DNA of 64,000 bases, from positions 40,230,200 through 40,294,199 of the forward strand of contig NC_135213.1 in NCBI RefSeq assembly GCF_052324685.1, written 5' to 3'. This DNA is from Brachyhypopomus gauderio. Lineage: Eukaryota > Chordata > Actinopteri > Gymnotiformes > Hypopomidae. Below the pieces are notes generated by a model. The model had not been told where the DNA came from. It made no database searches and saw only the letters and a program-made list of their open reading frames with translations. The position numbers and the translations under genes are program-made. This document shows positions 23,725-36,224 of the stretch, piece after piece. Numbering within the stretch: position 1 is the stretch's first letter; each line of letters starts with the position of its first letter.

Positions 23725-23775
23725 GTAGTGAAGCCCCGAGCCCGTCCGCCTCAGCCCGTCAGTACACGGCTCGCC

Positions 23776-25005
23776 ATGGACCAGGAGTTTCCACACGGCC
23801 TGTGTGTGGAGGGCAACTGGCGCCCCAAGACCCCGAATTTAAAAAACAAACTCACCATTTATTTCCAGAGTAAGAAGTCATGCGGGGGGGACTGTTGTGT
23901 GAGGTATCACCCTTCAGATGGACAGACAGCCTCCGTGCACTTCAAACTACAGGAAGGTACGTTCACTTTGACTATCGGTAATACCACCGTGCTTTTATTA
24001 ATACTCTGTGATTTAGAAATGTTTTACTTGTCCGTGAGTATGTAAGGAAACTGAAATGGGAAAGTATGTGAGAGTCTGCCTTAGACAAACGCATCTTTAT
24101 ACGTGTCCTTTTGTCTGTGTAGTGAGACAAAACGTCCTTCAGAAACAGACTCACCAAATAAAAGTGGGCAAAGACCTCGTGACTCTGAATGTGTATCTGC
24201 CCCCAGAAGAGTCAGAAGATGCCCAGGTACTGCAAACATACTTCAGTTTATGTGGAATTAATGAAATAATATTAATATATTTTGGAAGCTTGCTCAAATT
24301 TCTAACACACATTTCTTAGGAATCAAAGTCTCCAATCAAAACACACCAAACAGGTGAGAGATCGTGAGAGACACTGAAACACGAGATTGATTTTACTTCA
24401 GCTGCTTCATACAGACACTAGCGGTCAAGTAAATGAAGAATGTGCTGCCCTCTAGAGGACGATCTACGTGTTTGCATTCGTTATACCTTTACGCTATGGT
24501 AGCTACAAAAGTGTTCTTTGCATAGGGGACCCCTGGAGGCCCCTGGAGCCCACAGCTCCTAGTAAAAAAAACCCCCTGAATGAACTCCACACCCATATTC
24601 GCCTTTCTGACCTATTCTGCAGTCAGAATCCTGCCCAACAGTCAGTCAAGTTTTATAGAATGAAGTGATATGGTGACATAATGCTCGACTCTAGTGAACT
24701 CAGAAAGCTGACAGTGCACCAGTAGAAACAACAGGACAAACACAGAGCAAGTGTGAGCAGTGGTAATACGTAGGAGACTGGGAGCAGGTCAGGTGCTGTG
24801 TGTGAATGAGTGAGAGCGCAGACACGTGTCTCAAAAGGAAATAATGCATCCAGACACATCAATATGCGAGTGTAGCAGACATTAACCGGACGATGGACCA
24901 CGGGCGGGAGAAGAAGTCACACAACACACTGGGATATGGTACTCTGCGTTGTTTAATCAGTTCAGTGTCCAGATGCTTCTCTCTGAGTGAGACATGGGGC
25001 AGAAT

Positions 25006-25072
<67 letters not shown>

Positions 25073-25089
25073 CTCTGCTTCTCACTCAC

Positions 25090-25127
<38 letters not shown>

Positions 25128-28100
25128 CCTCCCGCCTGCACGAGGCATAAAACAGTGGATGACTCAACACCAATGTTAAAAACGTTGTCTAACTCAGTTT
25201 AAATTAAGAGTTTAGAAAGAGAGGTTCATATACATGTCAACTAGCGATGTAACTTCACACAGCGAAGTTTATATCTCCTAAACTTACTTAAAATATAAGT
25301 TTCTACATCTTTAAAATGTGAAAGCTACGGGAGAGCGCAAAACACCTGCTTACCAGTTCAGCATTCCCGATGCTACTGGCGATTTTGTCGTGAAAGCACC
25401 GGATAGCTCAGACGTGTGTTGCACTAATTGCCGCCCCACATACAACAAACAAGGGGGAGACTCCCAAAAGGAACCAAATACAAAAACCTCCTTTTTTCAA
25501 AGTTTTAGCTTAACTTATAATTGAGTTTGTAATACAAAGCTTGGTGAAGTTCATAAAAAAATAAAACATTCAGATATTCAAGCAAAAATGACTATTGCCA
25601 CCTGCTACACGTGTCATGACAGCACTGTTTTTTTTACCTTGTCTTTCCAGTCTAACTACAAAAGGTGTGTGTTTTCTTTGCAGCTGACGAAGGACAATCA
25701 CCTGGCCAGGATGAAAATGCCACACTTGAGGAACCTCAGTGTGAGGAGGTGAAGGAGGAGCCCGATGACGACGGTGAAGACCCAGCACCCAGATCGGCTG
25801 TCCTCAGAAACACCCAGAACATGACTCAGGAGTACCTGCATATGCTGGTGGAGAACATCCTCAAGACCAGCCCTGAAACCAAAGAGTTTAGCATCGAAAT
25901 GATCCCTGAGAACAACTGTGCTGTGGCCACGTTCTGTAGCAGAAAAGGTGAATTGGTAGTCTCAGCATAAAAACATTGTTCTTTTTTGTGTACAGTGTAC
26001 CAACAGGTTGGTAGAATACAGAGACGGAGGCATTGAAGTTCACTGTGAAAATGTTTATTTAAATAGTGCGTTTATCGCGTAATGGTAGTCTCCTTATCTT
26101 AAAGGCGTTAAAAGCGGAGCTATAACCTCAATGTTTGTCAGTAAAAATAAAGTACATGATGTAAATAATTTTGAATTTCTTTGTACCTTAGGTGCAGAGC
26201 AGTTCATCATGTCTTGCCCAGATAACTCAGTCGTTAGGAGGAAGAAACTCGAAGTCACTCGTCTTGAGGTTACTAACATGGTGAAAGTTGAGGAAGTGAC
26301 ATGTAACTCTGACTACCTCTCACTGTATTTTGACAAATTTGGAGAAATAGAGGGTGATGTGGAAATGCTTGAAGATGAACAGTCAGCCATTCTCACCTTT
26401 CAGGATTACACAGGTAAGGTCTTTTAACAATTATTATGTATTTGTCCAGATTGGCAAAGACTTACTGCAATGTGATGTTGCATATTTTACAGTATTATCC
26501 TGTATTCATTATTTTACTTAAAATACATTCATGTAATTTTTTTGTAAAGTGGCTGGAGTTTTTTAATTACTACAGCCCTTAAATAATAAATATTTGTGTG
26601 ACATGCGTGAGGAAGCTGAATGCTGAGTTAAGAATGTCGCTAATCAAACAATATTTATTTAACAAATATTCTGACAACATTTAAGAACGTCAAACAAGGC
26701 CTGACAAAGAACGCAGACAATATGAACACTTAAATACCCTCACAACAGCAAGACACACCTGGAGTGGGGGGGTCAGGGGTTGTACTGTGGCAATTTGGAA
26801 GATTTAATAACTTAAACTCTGACATTTGTTTTTCAGCTGTAAACACAGTTCTCAGAACTCAACATCAGATTAAAAAGCACCCGATCAGAGTTTACCCATA
26901 CTACGCATCATTGGGAACAGCCCTTTATGGTAAAGAGAGACCTACTTTGAACCTCCCAGAGACCTTCATACAGAATATTGACGAATCTATCTGGAAGTAT
27001 CTCCAAGAAAACAAAAAATCTTTGGCACTTCTTGTTGAATATATGTCCAAACATTGGTGTCAGCTGGACTTTAGAGACGCTGCTGTGAGGATCAGTCCTC
27101 ATCAATCCCTCCTTTGCCAAGGCGTGAAGACGAGAAAACTCCTCCATATGTGGAAAGAAAACGCCTCTGTGGAATTCACGTCTGCGTTGTCCAAATATAA
27201 AGCACTAGAAATCCAGATTCAGAGGGATGCGTGGGCTGAGTTGGAGATAGACGTCTTCAGGACATTAACATCTGAGCCTGTAACTCTGGTCCCTCAAAAA
27301 GATGAAGGAACAATCATCATAGCGGGCCTCATAGACGACGTGTGCAGGACTGGTGACGTTGTACAGAACACCGTTAACACCATCACTCAAAGGATTCAGA
27401 GGGAGAGAGGCAGTGTAACAGACGATGTCTCCATGGATCCATCTACGTATGAGATCGTCATGCTAAACGGTCTGGAGCAAAACCTTAAAGTCACATTTCC
27501 TGAGCTGGATATAAATTACCACAAGCAAAGCCACAAGATAACTCTCTATGGCCTAAAAGAAGAGGTACTTGAGTCCAAGAATAAGATCCTGCTAGATGTC
27601 CTTAGCCTTCATCAGAGGATGGTGGAACTCCAGCCATCGATTCTGGAGTTTTTATGTAAAGGGAATCAGGAGGATCTAAACAGGAGCTTGTTCTTATCCA
27701 AGGGAATTAATGCATCACTGGCAATTAAGGAAAATCATCCAAAGCTTTTTGCCAAAACGGATAAATCCTTGAGTGATGGTGAGGAACAGCTGAAAAGACT
27801 GTTATGTTGTAAACTCTTAGATGTAGAAGACCCCACTGTGCTTAGAAGGGCAGACTGGCAAGATCTTGTTGCAAACTTAAATATCACATTCAATTCAGAA
27901 GAATTGGCTGTTGTAATCAACACATCAGACAACCAAGTTGAAGTTTGTGGCTTTGTTCGACAAGTCTTGTTAGTCCAAGAACAGCTGACTGAATATATAC
28001 AGAACAATTCTTTAATCACTAAAACCTTTAAGACTGAAAAGATTATAGTCAGATTTATTCAGGAGCACCAGAAGGAATTATGGTTTGAGAGTGTGAAAAA

Positions 28101-31100
28101 TAAAGTAAATGTTGACTTTAAAGACAACACGATCTCGTTGTGCGGCCCAAGGATGTGTGTCTCTGAGAGTACGCCTATCTTTGAGGCTTTGCTTTCATCT
28201 GTTTCTTGCTGCAACTTGAAAGTAGCTAGGCCTGGTGCCAGGAAATTTTTCAAGGATAAAGAATCAATGTATATTTCAACAGCCAAGAATAATATGGGGT
28301 GTTTGGTTGAGTTAGTAGACGAACGTGAGCTTGCCCAGCATACTGGTGCCACCACAGAACAGGGAGTACTAACACCTGATGGGGTGGAGATTATAGTCAA
28401 CAAAGGAGACATATGCTACTATCCAGTAGACGCTGTTGTTAGTCCAGCTAGTGAGACGCTTGACTTTGGTGGAGGTCTATCAATGGCACTTTCCAATGCT
28501 GCTGGACCACAACTGCAGGAGACCTGTAAGAAGATCATTCAGAAGCGTTCAAAGCTGAACACGGGCGATGCTGTCCTTACTCAGGCAGGCGGTCAGCTTC
28601 GCTGCAGGTATATCATTCATGCAGTGGGACCACACTTTGATGCTTCTGATCGTCAGGGAGCAGTCAGACTTTTGAAAAAGGCTGTGACGAGGAGTCTGAA
28701 TCTTGCCGACAGAGAGAACTGCCAGTCTATTGCGATCCCGGCCATAAGTGCTGGAAATTACGGGTTCCCACTGGACCTTTGTGCAGACACCATTGTTGCA
28801 GCCATTAAGGAGTTCTTTGAGTTCATGATGGGGGACACTTGCTTAAGAAAAATCCATCTGATTGACAACAACACCACAACAGTGGAGGCTTTAGAAGCCG
28901 CAGTACAGAACGTGTATGGGCAGAGACTCACCGGGCAGAGACTCACCAGTCAGAAGACGAGATCCAGGGGAAATTCACACAACCATCAGCAAAAGCAAAA
29001 CCTGTCCAGTTCATCAATCCATGGTTCATCCCAGAGTGTTAAGACCAAAGAGGGACTGACCATCAATATTTCACAGTGCAACATCCAGGACGCCTCCGTG
29101 AGTTGAATTATTCTATTCAAAATTATTTTTTCAAATTGGCTAAAATATGTTTTTATAATGTATATATTTGTAGTTTCTGTTATACGTAATCTATAGCAAT
29201 TTATTTATTGGTTGATTTTGCATCTGTCTTTGTCCGTAGATGGATGTTATTGTGAACTCTGTATCTTCTGATCTGGACCTTAACACCGGCGCCATCTCGA
29301 ACGCCATCTTTCATGCAGCTGGGCCCCAGCTTCAGAACCTCCTTCACAAGCAGGCGCTGGGCCCTGCAGCCGTGGGATCGTTCTTTGTCACTGGTGGCTG
29401 CAACCTTAAAACCAATTTTGTGTTTCATGTTGTTGCTCCCAAATGGAACGGGTCACAACAGAAGGTACAGCTCACTATTCTTACCATGTCTCAGCTTTCT
29501 ATGTGAAGAGCTTTGAATGGCAAATCAATTTAATTTGATCTCATTTATTTATTTATTCTGCAAGTTTCATTTTATAAGGCAGTTTTGGACATGTATTAAC
29601 ACATTTGAACACATTCTTGTCTTTGGAAGGTGATGGAGAACATCGTGGACACGTGTTTGGACCAGGCTGAACAGCGCCAGCAGAGCTCAATTGTGTTTCC
29701 TGCCATTGGAACAGGAAACCTGGGATTCCCGAAACCTCTGGTGGCTTCAGTCATGCTTGACTCCATTGTTCAGTTTAGCAAAAAAAGGAGCCCTAAGTTC
29801 TTACAGGAAGTGATGTGCGCCCTCCACCCTAAAGACACCGAAACCATTAAGGTACATGAACATTGATGGTGTTGGATTTCTTAACGACTTAATGTGTGAA
29901 GGTTTTATGTCCTCACAGAGGACAGTAGACACAGGAAGTGATGAACTGTAACATACCTCGTCCTTCCTTACAGGCATTTACAGATGAGTTCAACAAAAGG
30001 TTTAATGCCCAGTCATCTGCAGCAGGTGCCGTAACACAGCAAAGCAAAGGTCCCGTAAATATGTTCATACGTTAACTTTGTGGCATACGATGTGCTGTAT
30101 ATGAGTATTTTGATATTTCAGTCGGTAGCTTTGGTTCATAGTCAAATTCAAAGTTGTTTATTGGGTTTGTATTTTTTATATTGAATTCCTAGGTCCTTTT
30201 TCAAAGATTACTTCACCAAAATCAGGGACTTATGAGACCATAGTGGGAGGGGTTATGCTTCAGGTTCTTAATGACGATATCACCAAAGAGAAAACAGACA
30301 TCATTGTCAACTCCACCAATGATGACTTTACTTTGAAATCAGGTAAACGTAACCGTGCTTGCAATTCTAAGCAGGCAAATGGTAAGACATAATCAAGAAG
30401 TGTGAAAAAAAAATCTGTTTATGACCTTGTGCTCTTGGAATAATTAAAAACAGATTTGCTACCTACCAGTTAATGTAACGCTGCTCGCTTCTGAAGAATT
30501 ATTACATAGTACATGCACTAAATATGTATCTCTAATTCTTAAGGTGTCTCAAAGGCTATTTTGGATGCTGCTGGTCCAAACGTAGAAGCAGAATGCAAAC
30601 AACTGGGTGAGAACTATTATCATTTTGAAATCAAATCAGTAATTATGGTTTGAAAATGACACGCAGTGTATGCAGTTGTGTTGAACCCATTTCATTTTGA
30701 TCTTTCCAGGAAGTCAGCAAAACCAAGGATTAATAATGACCCAGCAAGGCAACTTGCAGTGCAAAAAAATTATTCATATTTCAGCAAAAAGTAATCCTGT
30801 AATAATTCACCAACTCATCGTGCAAGCGCTCAGAATGTGTGTTCAGAACAACCTTACCTCCATTTCCTTCCCTGCTTTTGGAACAGGTAAATATCCCAAC
30901 GCAGGAGCGAGAAAGATGACATGTCAGGACTGGCCCAACACGTCAGGATCATCCTTACATAGCTCAACTGTGATCTGGGATCTAGGCGGCTATGGCCTTT
31001 TGCATAGGAAATTATAAAAATATAGTTATTAGTTTATTATTTAAAAATGTGCCATATTTTGTCAATTGTGAAATTTGTCCTCCGCTTTTTAGAACACACA

Positions 31101-33604
31101 CACTAGTGATTACTAGGGGGCTGTGGATCACACGTGCCCAGAGCGGTGGGCAGCCCTAGCCCGGCGCCCGGGGAACAGTTGGGCTTAGGTGCCTTGCTCA
31201 AGGGCACCTCAGTCATGGCCTGTCTGGGAATCGAACCCACGACCCTCCGGTCACAAGACCAGTTCCCTACCACCAGGCCATGACTGCCCTATTAATTCTT
31301 GCTAGCCTCAGTTGTTTGGTTGCAAGGTGGTTTTAAAATCTTTAAAATGTCCCTTGTACAGAAATTACTTAAAGTACCCAGTTTAAACATTGGACACTGG
31401 ACATCACCATGCCTGTTGTAATTCAGTGCCATCTATGCACCATCGTTTGAACAGTGTTTCTGGCTGTGTTTCATGTTGAGTGCTTGTTGTGTTCAGCGGT
31501 TCTGTTGTATGTTCAGTGATGCTGCTTGTCTTGCAGGTCAGGGTGGGGTCATTGCAGGGCAGGTCGCAGACGCCATGTTGGATGCTGTAATAGACTTCAT
31601 GAAACAGACTCCACAGTCCTCCCTCAAACTGGTCCGCATGGTGATTTTCCAGGCACCTATGTTGGCCGACTTCCACCAGAGCATGCTGAAGAGAGAAACC
31701 GTGGACAAGCCGAAGAAGGGGACCTTGACAAATATTATGTGTAAGTGTCCATTTCTCCAGGTGTTACATGTTCTGTTATTAAAAGCAAAAAATGTTTTAG
31801 AGAAGCATTTTTCTCGTTTTTTCTTTTCAATATGTTCCTATCTCATTGACAGCATATGCCAAATCATTTTTTGGATCTGGGAATAAAGATGTCAAGCAAC
31901 AGAAGCCCAGGAGGTTTGTAATGGAGGACAAGGTGGTACACGCTGCATGCTTCAACATCTGTGGGCCCTCCCAGGCTGCTGTGCACAGCACCAAGCAGTG
32001 GCTTGAGAAGCTCATCTCCGAAGAACAGGTGTCTCAAGAAATCTCAGATGCGGTGATTCATAGTTTGTCCGAGAAAGACTTACGGAGAATCCAAGACCTG
32101 CAGCGAGACATGGATGTTAGTGTGAAAATAGAAGACAAGACACAGGGGGCTGCGGCTGAAGACCTGGTAGAGTCCTCGATCATAGTAGAGGGTCTTACCA
32201 GGGATGTTCTAACTGCCGCAGGTGAGATCCAGACTATCATTAAAAGAGCCAGAGAAGAGGTGGACCTTAAAAAACAAATCGATGTGACCCACGACCTGGT
32301 GGACTGGCAGTATGAGCAGGGTGGACAGTACCACAGCTTTGATCCACAGATAAACTTCGTTTTGGAGAAAGCACTTGTTGTGGGGTCTCAACAAACGGAC
32401 ATCACCTTCCAGGGCCAAATGTATAAAGTCACAATGCCAGATGGTCCAGCTGTGAGCGGTGGCAACCAGATGAACATCAGGCGTGTTGACCGATTAAAAG
32501 GTACATGATCCCTGCTTCTCTTATAGTGAGAGTGAGATTAAAAGGTACATGATCCCTGCTTCTCTTATACTGAGAGTGAGATTAAAAGGTACATGATCCC
32601 TGCTTCTCTTATACTGAGAGTGAGATTCAAAATTGTAGTGAAGTAAACAAAGAAAAAATATTTTACCTCACAAGTAATTTAGTGCAAAATTTGCTTTAAT
32701 TATTTAAAAAGCTACGTAAGAAGTTTAAATGGAATATTACTACTTAAAATAATATTACTACTTTAAAAAAAACAAGAATAAACCCTGATTTTTGGTTTAT
32801 CAGTCATAGCCACTGACAGCCTACCACAGGAATGGGACATCATGAATGCAGGCGAGTTGCTCAAGGTGTGTGTGCTGCAGTCTACAAGTAAGGAATACAA
32901 CGATGTCTCGAGCCACTTTAGAAAAACCTGCAACAATATCGTTGTTAAGGTGAGTATCTTGTGAGAAACAAATGGGTCGGTCTCTGATCACGGCCACTGG
33001 ACCGCGGTTTCTACAAGGTCTTATTTCACGTCATGTTCGTTTTTGTTTTTACTTAGATTGAACGGATCCAGAATCCTGGCATGTGGAGGAACTACCAGAA
33101 TAACAAGAAGATCATGGAGCAAAAGAACAAACATCAGAACAACGAGAAGATTTTGTTCCATGGGACACGGCCCGACTCCGTAAACTACATCAACAACATG
33201 GGCTTCAACCGCAGCTACGCAGGGTTAAACGGTACTAGATATATTCAAGAAGACTTTCTGATTTTGCTAACCAGACTCTGCAGACTTTTTGACTAATGTC
33301 TCTGTGTTGATTTATTCCAGCGGCTGCCTATGGAAAGGGCACGTATTTTGCACTTAATGCGAGTTACTCTGCCAGCCCCACATATTCAGTACCAAACCAG
33401 CAAGGACAGAGGCACATGTATCTCTGCAGAGTTCTCACTGGAGACTACACGGTTGGAAATAGCGCAATGATTGTCCCTCCTCCCAAAAGTGCCAACAGGA
33501 CTGACCTCTACGACACCGTGGTGGACAGAGTTGCAGGCCCGACCATCTTTGTGGTGTTCCGCGATGACCACGCTTATCCAGAATACCTGATAACCTTCAC
33601 CTGA
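23776..33604 (+). CDS. parp14: PARP14-type macrodomain mono-ADP-ribosyltransferase (complete, 17 exons)
   Basis: Exons: 23776-23956, 24123-24226, 24320-24353, 25684-25947, 26192-26413, 26837-29097, 29240-29464, 29630-29851, 29974-30049, 30193-30342, 30544-30606, 30710-30886, 31537-31740, 31853-32500, 32804-32949, 33057-33231, 33321-33604. They join in phase to 1811 aa (human 1801). Order: N-terminal RRM-like region ([16 protein letters not shown]), KH-like repeats in the giant exon 6 (from [15 protein letters not shown]), macrodomains at about 775-963, 1008-1180 and 1210-1390, WWE (about 1530-1610, VDWQYE) and ART domain (1611-1811). The ART keeps [19 protein letters not shown] and YPEYLITF, an H-Y-L mono-ART triad. 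In mammals PARP14 is interferon-induced and modifies immune and stress proteins. Macrodomain 1 lacks the usual NAxN asparagines. Confidence 0.96.
25011..25132. repeat. (CA)n and (CT)n microsatellites in parp14 intron 3
   Basis: About 30 CA units, a short spacer, then about 20 CT units. Intron 3 (24354-25683) otherwise shows nothing recognisable. Confidence 0.95.
31048..31290 (-). mobile_element. tRNA-derived SINE, copy 3 (parp14 intron 12)
   Basis: It runs on the minus strand with head at 31290 (GGGCAGTCATGGCCTGGTGG) and tail near 31048. It has lost part of the GT tract and is otherwise close to the family. Confidence 0.9.
32491..32629 (+). repeat. 44-bp tandem triplication spanning the parp14 exon 14 donor
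   Basis: The block GATTAAAAG|GTACATGATCC plus the following intron bases occurs three times with a 44-bp period, placing equivalent donors after 32500, 32544 and 32588. The first copy straddles the real exon end. A fourth copy is decayed. Confidence 0.93.
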
Positions 33605-34636
33605 ACGGCAGTGTGAAATCGTAAAGAACTACATCATGAATCTAAACACAAATATTAGAATATATCTAACCAAAAGGTTCCTTACCTGAAATGCATGACT
33701 GGCTTTTGTTACATTGAAGTAAAAAAAACTACAAAGCTTTGCAATGACACTTTTTGCACATTTTACTGGGTGAAATTCTGTAACTTGGTTATAAATTGAT
33801 GAGAGTAACAGTATACAGTAATTAGAAAGCCAACAAATACAATTTAAAAAGTAATTTCAAGATAAAATAAGTCCATTGAATGAAAAAAAACTGATTTTTT
33901 TCAAAAACATTTGTCCTTTATAGTGGACAGGGGGAGATCGTTGATGTCATATATCTGATTCATCTTCTGCGTCAGACCCAAAACCCAAAGCTACTCAGTT
34001 TGCCAACTACGTTACTGGAAACTACGTCATTATAGATATTTGATTAAATCCTGCACTTTAAGTAAAATACAATTTAAAGGGCTCTTGTATCTATTCTACC
34101 ATATCAATGTTTTAAAAATAATTTAAAGATTTCTTTTCAAATTATATGTGGTCAGCATTAACAACAAGAATATTTTTAAAATTAAAACTACCATACTGGT
34201 CATTTGGGTCATGTGCAAAACCCCAAATAGCGTAGCAGACCCCCATCTTACCTGCTACACATTAGCACAAGATACGGGACCTTCGGGACGTTCCCTGTGT
34301 GCTGTAAAGATCGTGTTCCTGCAGGTCAACCCTGCACATCGTTTACACCTAACGACTACTCTGCACTCTTCTGCCTTCACTTTGTATGTGTTTGTCTTCA
34401 TAGATAATAAAGATGTTAAAACCTCTCGTCCTACTGTATGTGCCCTTGATGCCAACGTCGCAGTATCGGAAGCACCATTTGATTATTTTGATTTGAAAAA
34501 AATTTGGTATAACAGTTGACAAAGAAAGTGTCTAAGTTGACGCAATTAACATTATTAACCATCAGCTTGTTTATTTCAGGGCAGGACTACAAAATTCAAT
34601 TGCATTAACAAGAAAAATATAAAGTATATATTAATG
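33605..34636. other. parp14 3' UTR and intergenic sequence
   Basis: This AT-rich region has no further exons. AATAAA at 34406-34411 is a possible but distant polyadenylation signal for parp14. Confidence 0.4.
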
Positions 34637-35920
34637 TACACTCACTGGCCACTTTATTGGGTACGCCTGTAATTAATGCAAATGTTGAATCAGCCAATCA
34701 CATGGCAGCAACTCAATGCATTTAGGTATCAGAATGGAGAAGAAATGTGATTTAAGTGGCTTTAACGTGGCGTGGTTGTTGGTGCCAGACGGGCTGGTCT
34801 GAGTATTTCAGAAACTGCTGATCTACTGGGATTTTCACAAATGTCTTGTTGATGCCAGAGGTCAGAGGAGAATGGGCAGACTGGTTTGAGCTGATAGAAC
34901 AGCAACAGTAACTCAAATAACCGTTACATATAGTAACAGTAATAGTCGTTACAACCGCATGTAGAAGAACATCTCTGAACACACAACACGTTGAACCTTG
35001 AGGCAGATGGTACAGTAGCAGAAGACACACCGGGTGACACTCCTGTCAGCTAAGAACAGGAAACTGAGGCTACAATTCATACAGACTCACCAAAATTGGA
35101 CAATAGAAGATTGGAAAAAACGTTGCCTGCTCTGATGTGTCTCGACTTCTGCTGTGACATTTGGATGGTAGGGTCAGAATTTGATGTTAACAACACCATA
35201 TGGGCAACACGGTGGCTTGGTGGTTAGCACGTTTGCCTCTCAGTACTGGGGTCTTGGGTTCAAGTCCCTATCTGAGTTTCCATGTTCTCCCTGTGTTTGT
35301 GTGGGTTTCCTCCGGGATCTCCGGTTTCCTCCCACAGTCCAAAAACATGGAGGTTAGGTAAATTGGCAGTCCCTGACAAATTCTCCCTGAGTGTGTGTCT
35401 GTGTCTCTCTGTTCAATAAAAAAAAGTAGTGTCTGAGTGTATGTTTGTATGCCCAGTGGTGGATGGTGCTCTGTCACTAGGGTCTGTCCTCTCTCCCCTT
35501 CCTGCACCCCATTCAGTCCCCCAGGGGCTGTGGATCCCTGTAGAGAGTACGCTGTGTGTGATTGGCTGTCACTTCACACCGGTGTGTGTGATTGGTTGTC
35601 TGTGACTTGTACCTGTGTTAAATTGTAAAGTGCCTTGGGAATTTGGAAAGGTGCTACATAAATCGAACATTCATTCATTCATATTGTATCAACGGTTTAG
35701 GCAGGTGGTGGTGTGAGGGATATTTTCCTGGCAAACTTTGGGCCCATTAGTACCAATTGAGCATCGTGTCAATGCCACAGCCTACCTGAGTATTCTTGCT
35801 GAACATATCCATCCCTTTATGACCACAGTGTACCCATATTCTGATGGCTACTTCCAGCAGGATAACATGCCATGTCATAAAGCGCGAATTATCTCAGACT
35901 GGTTTCTTGAACACGACAAT
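34637..35920 (+). mobile_element. Decayed Tc1/mariner element, interrupted by a SINE and truncated by another
   Basis: It starts TACACTCACTGGCCACTTTA, the terminus of a common fish Tc1-like family, just after the likely TA target. 34637-35201 corresponds to the 5' part, with frameshifts and deletions. After a SINE (35202-35681) the element resumes, encoding PIEHRVNATAYLSI and S-D-G-Y-F-Q-Q-D-N-M-P-C-H-K-A (35738-35925), the transposase core with the QDN aspartate. The rest, including the DDE glutamate and right terminus, is missing beyond the SINE at 35921. It is dead. Confidence 0.9.
35202..35681 (+). mobile_element. Second tRNA-derived SINE family, nested in the Tc1 element
   Basis: The head GGTGGCTTGGTGGTTAGCAC (A box) and GGGTTCAAGTCCC (B box) are followed by the body with TTTCCTCCGGGATCTCCGG. 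The tail is a short (ATTC)n run, typical of LINE-mobilised SINEs. A short CATAT occurs on both flanks and may be the remnant of a target duplication. It differs from the six-copy SINE family elsewhere in the window. Confidence 0.82.
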
Positions 35921-36109
35921 GGGGCAGTCATGGCCTGGTGGTAGGGAATTGGTCTTGTGACCGGAGGGTCGTGGGTTCGATTCCCAGACCTGAGGCCATG
36001 ACTGAGGTGCCCTTGAGCAAGGCACCTAACCCCAACTGCTCCCCGGGCGCCGGGCTAGGGCTGCCCACCGCTCTGGGGACGTGTGCACCACAGCCCCCTA
36101 GTAATCACT

Positions 36110-36164
<55 letters not shown>

Positions 36165-36224
36165 ACTGCACAGATGGGTTAAAAGCGGAGGACAAATTTC
36201 GATTGCGGTGTAAAATATCACAAC
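35921..36224 (+). mobile_element. tRNA-derived SINE, copy 4
   Basis: Complete copy starting GGGGCAGTCATGGCCTGGTG, with B box GGGTTCGATTCCC, an expanded (GT)n at 36111-36161 and a tail ending ATTGCGGTGTAAAAT. It abuts and cuts off the Tc1 transposase frame. Confidence 0.92.

Larger units (their letters stand above)
23339..23775. promoter_or_regulatory. Shared bidirectional promoter of parp9 and parp14
   Basis: Only 437 bp separate the parp9 first-exon donor from the parp14 start codon, so both transcription starts must fall inside or next to this interval. It contains an ISRE-like site (23713-23724), a weaker GAAA-repeat match (23393-23404) and an ETS/IRF composite match (23522-23531). Both genes are interferon-induced in mammals. 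The arrangement is observed; co-regulation is inferred. Confidence 0.6.
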
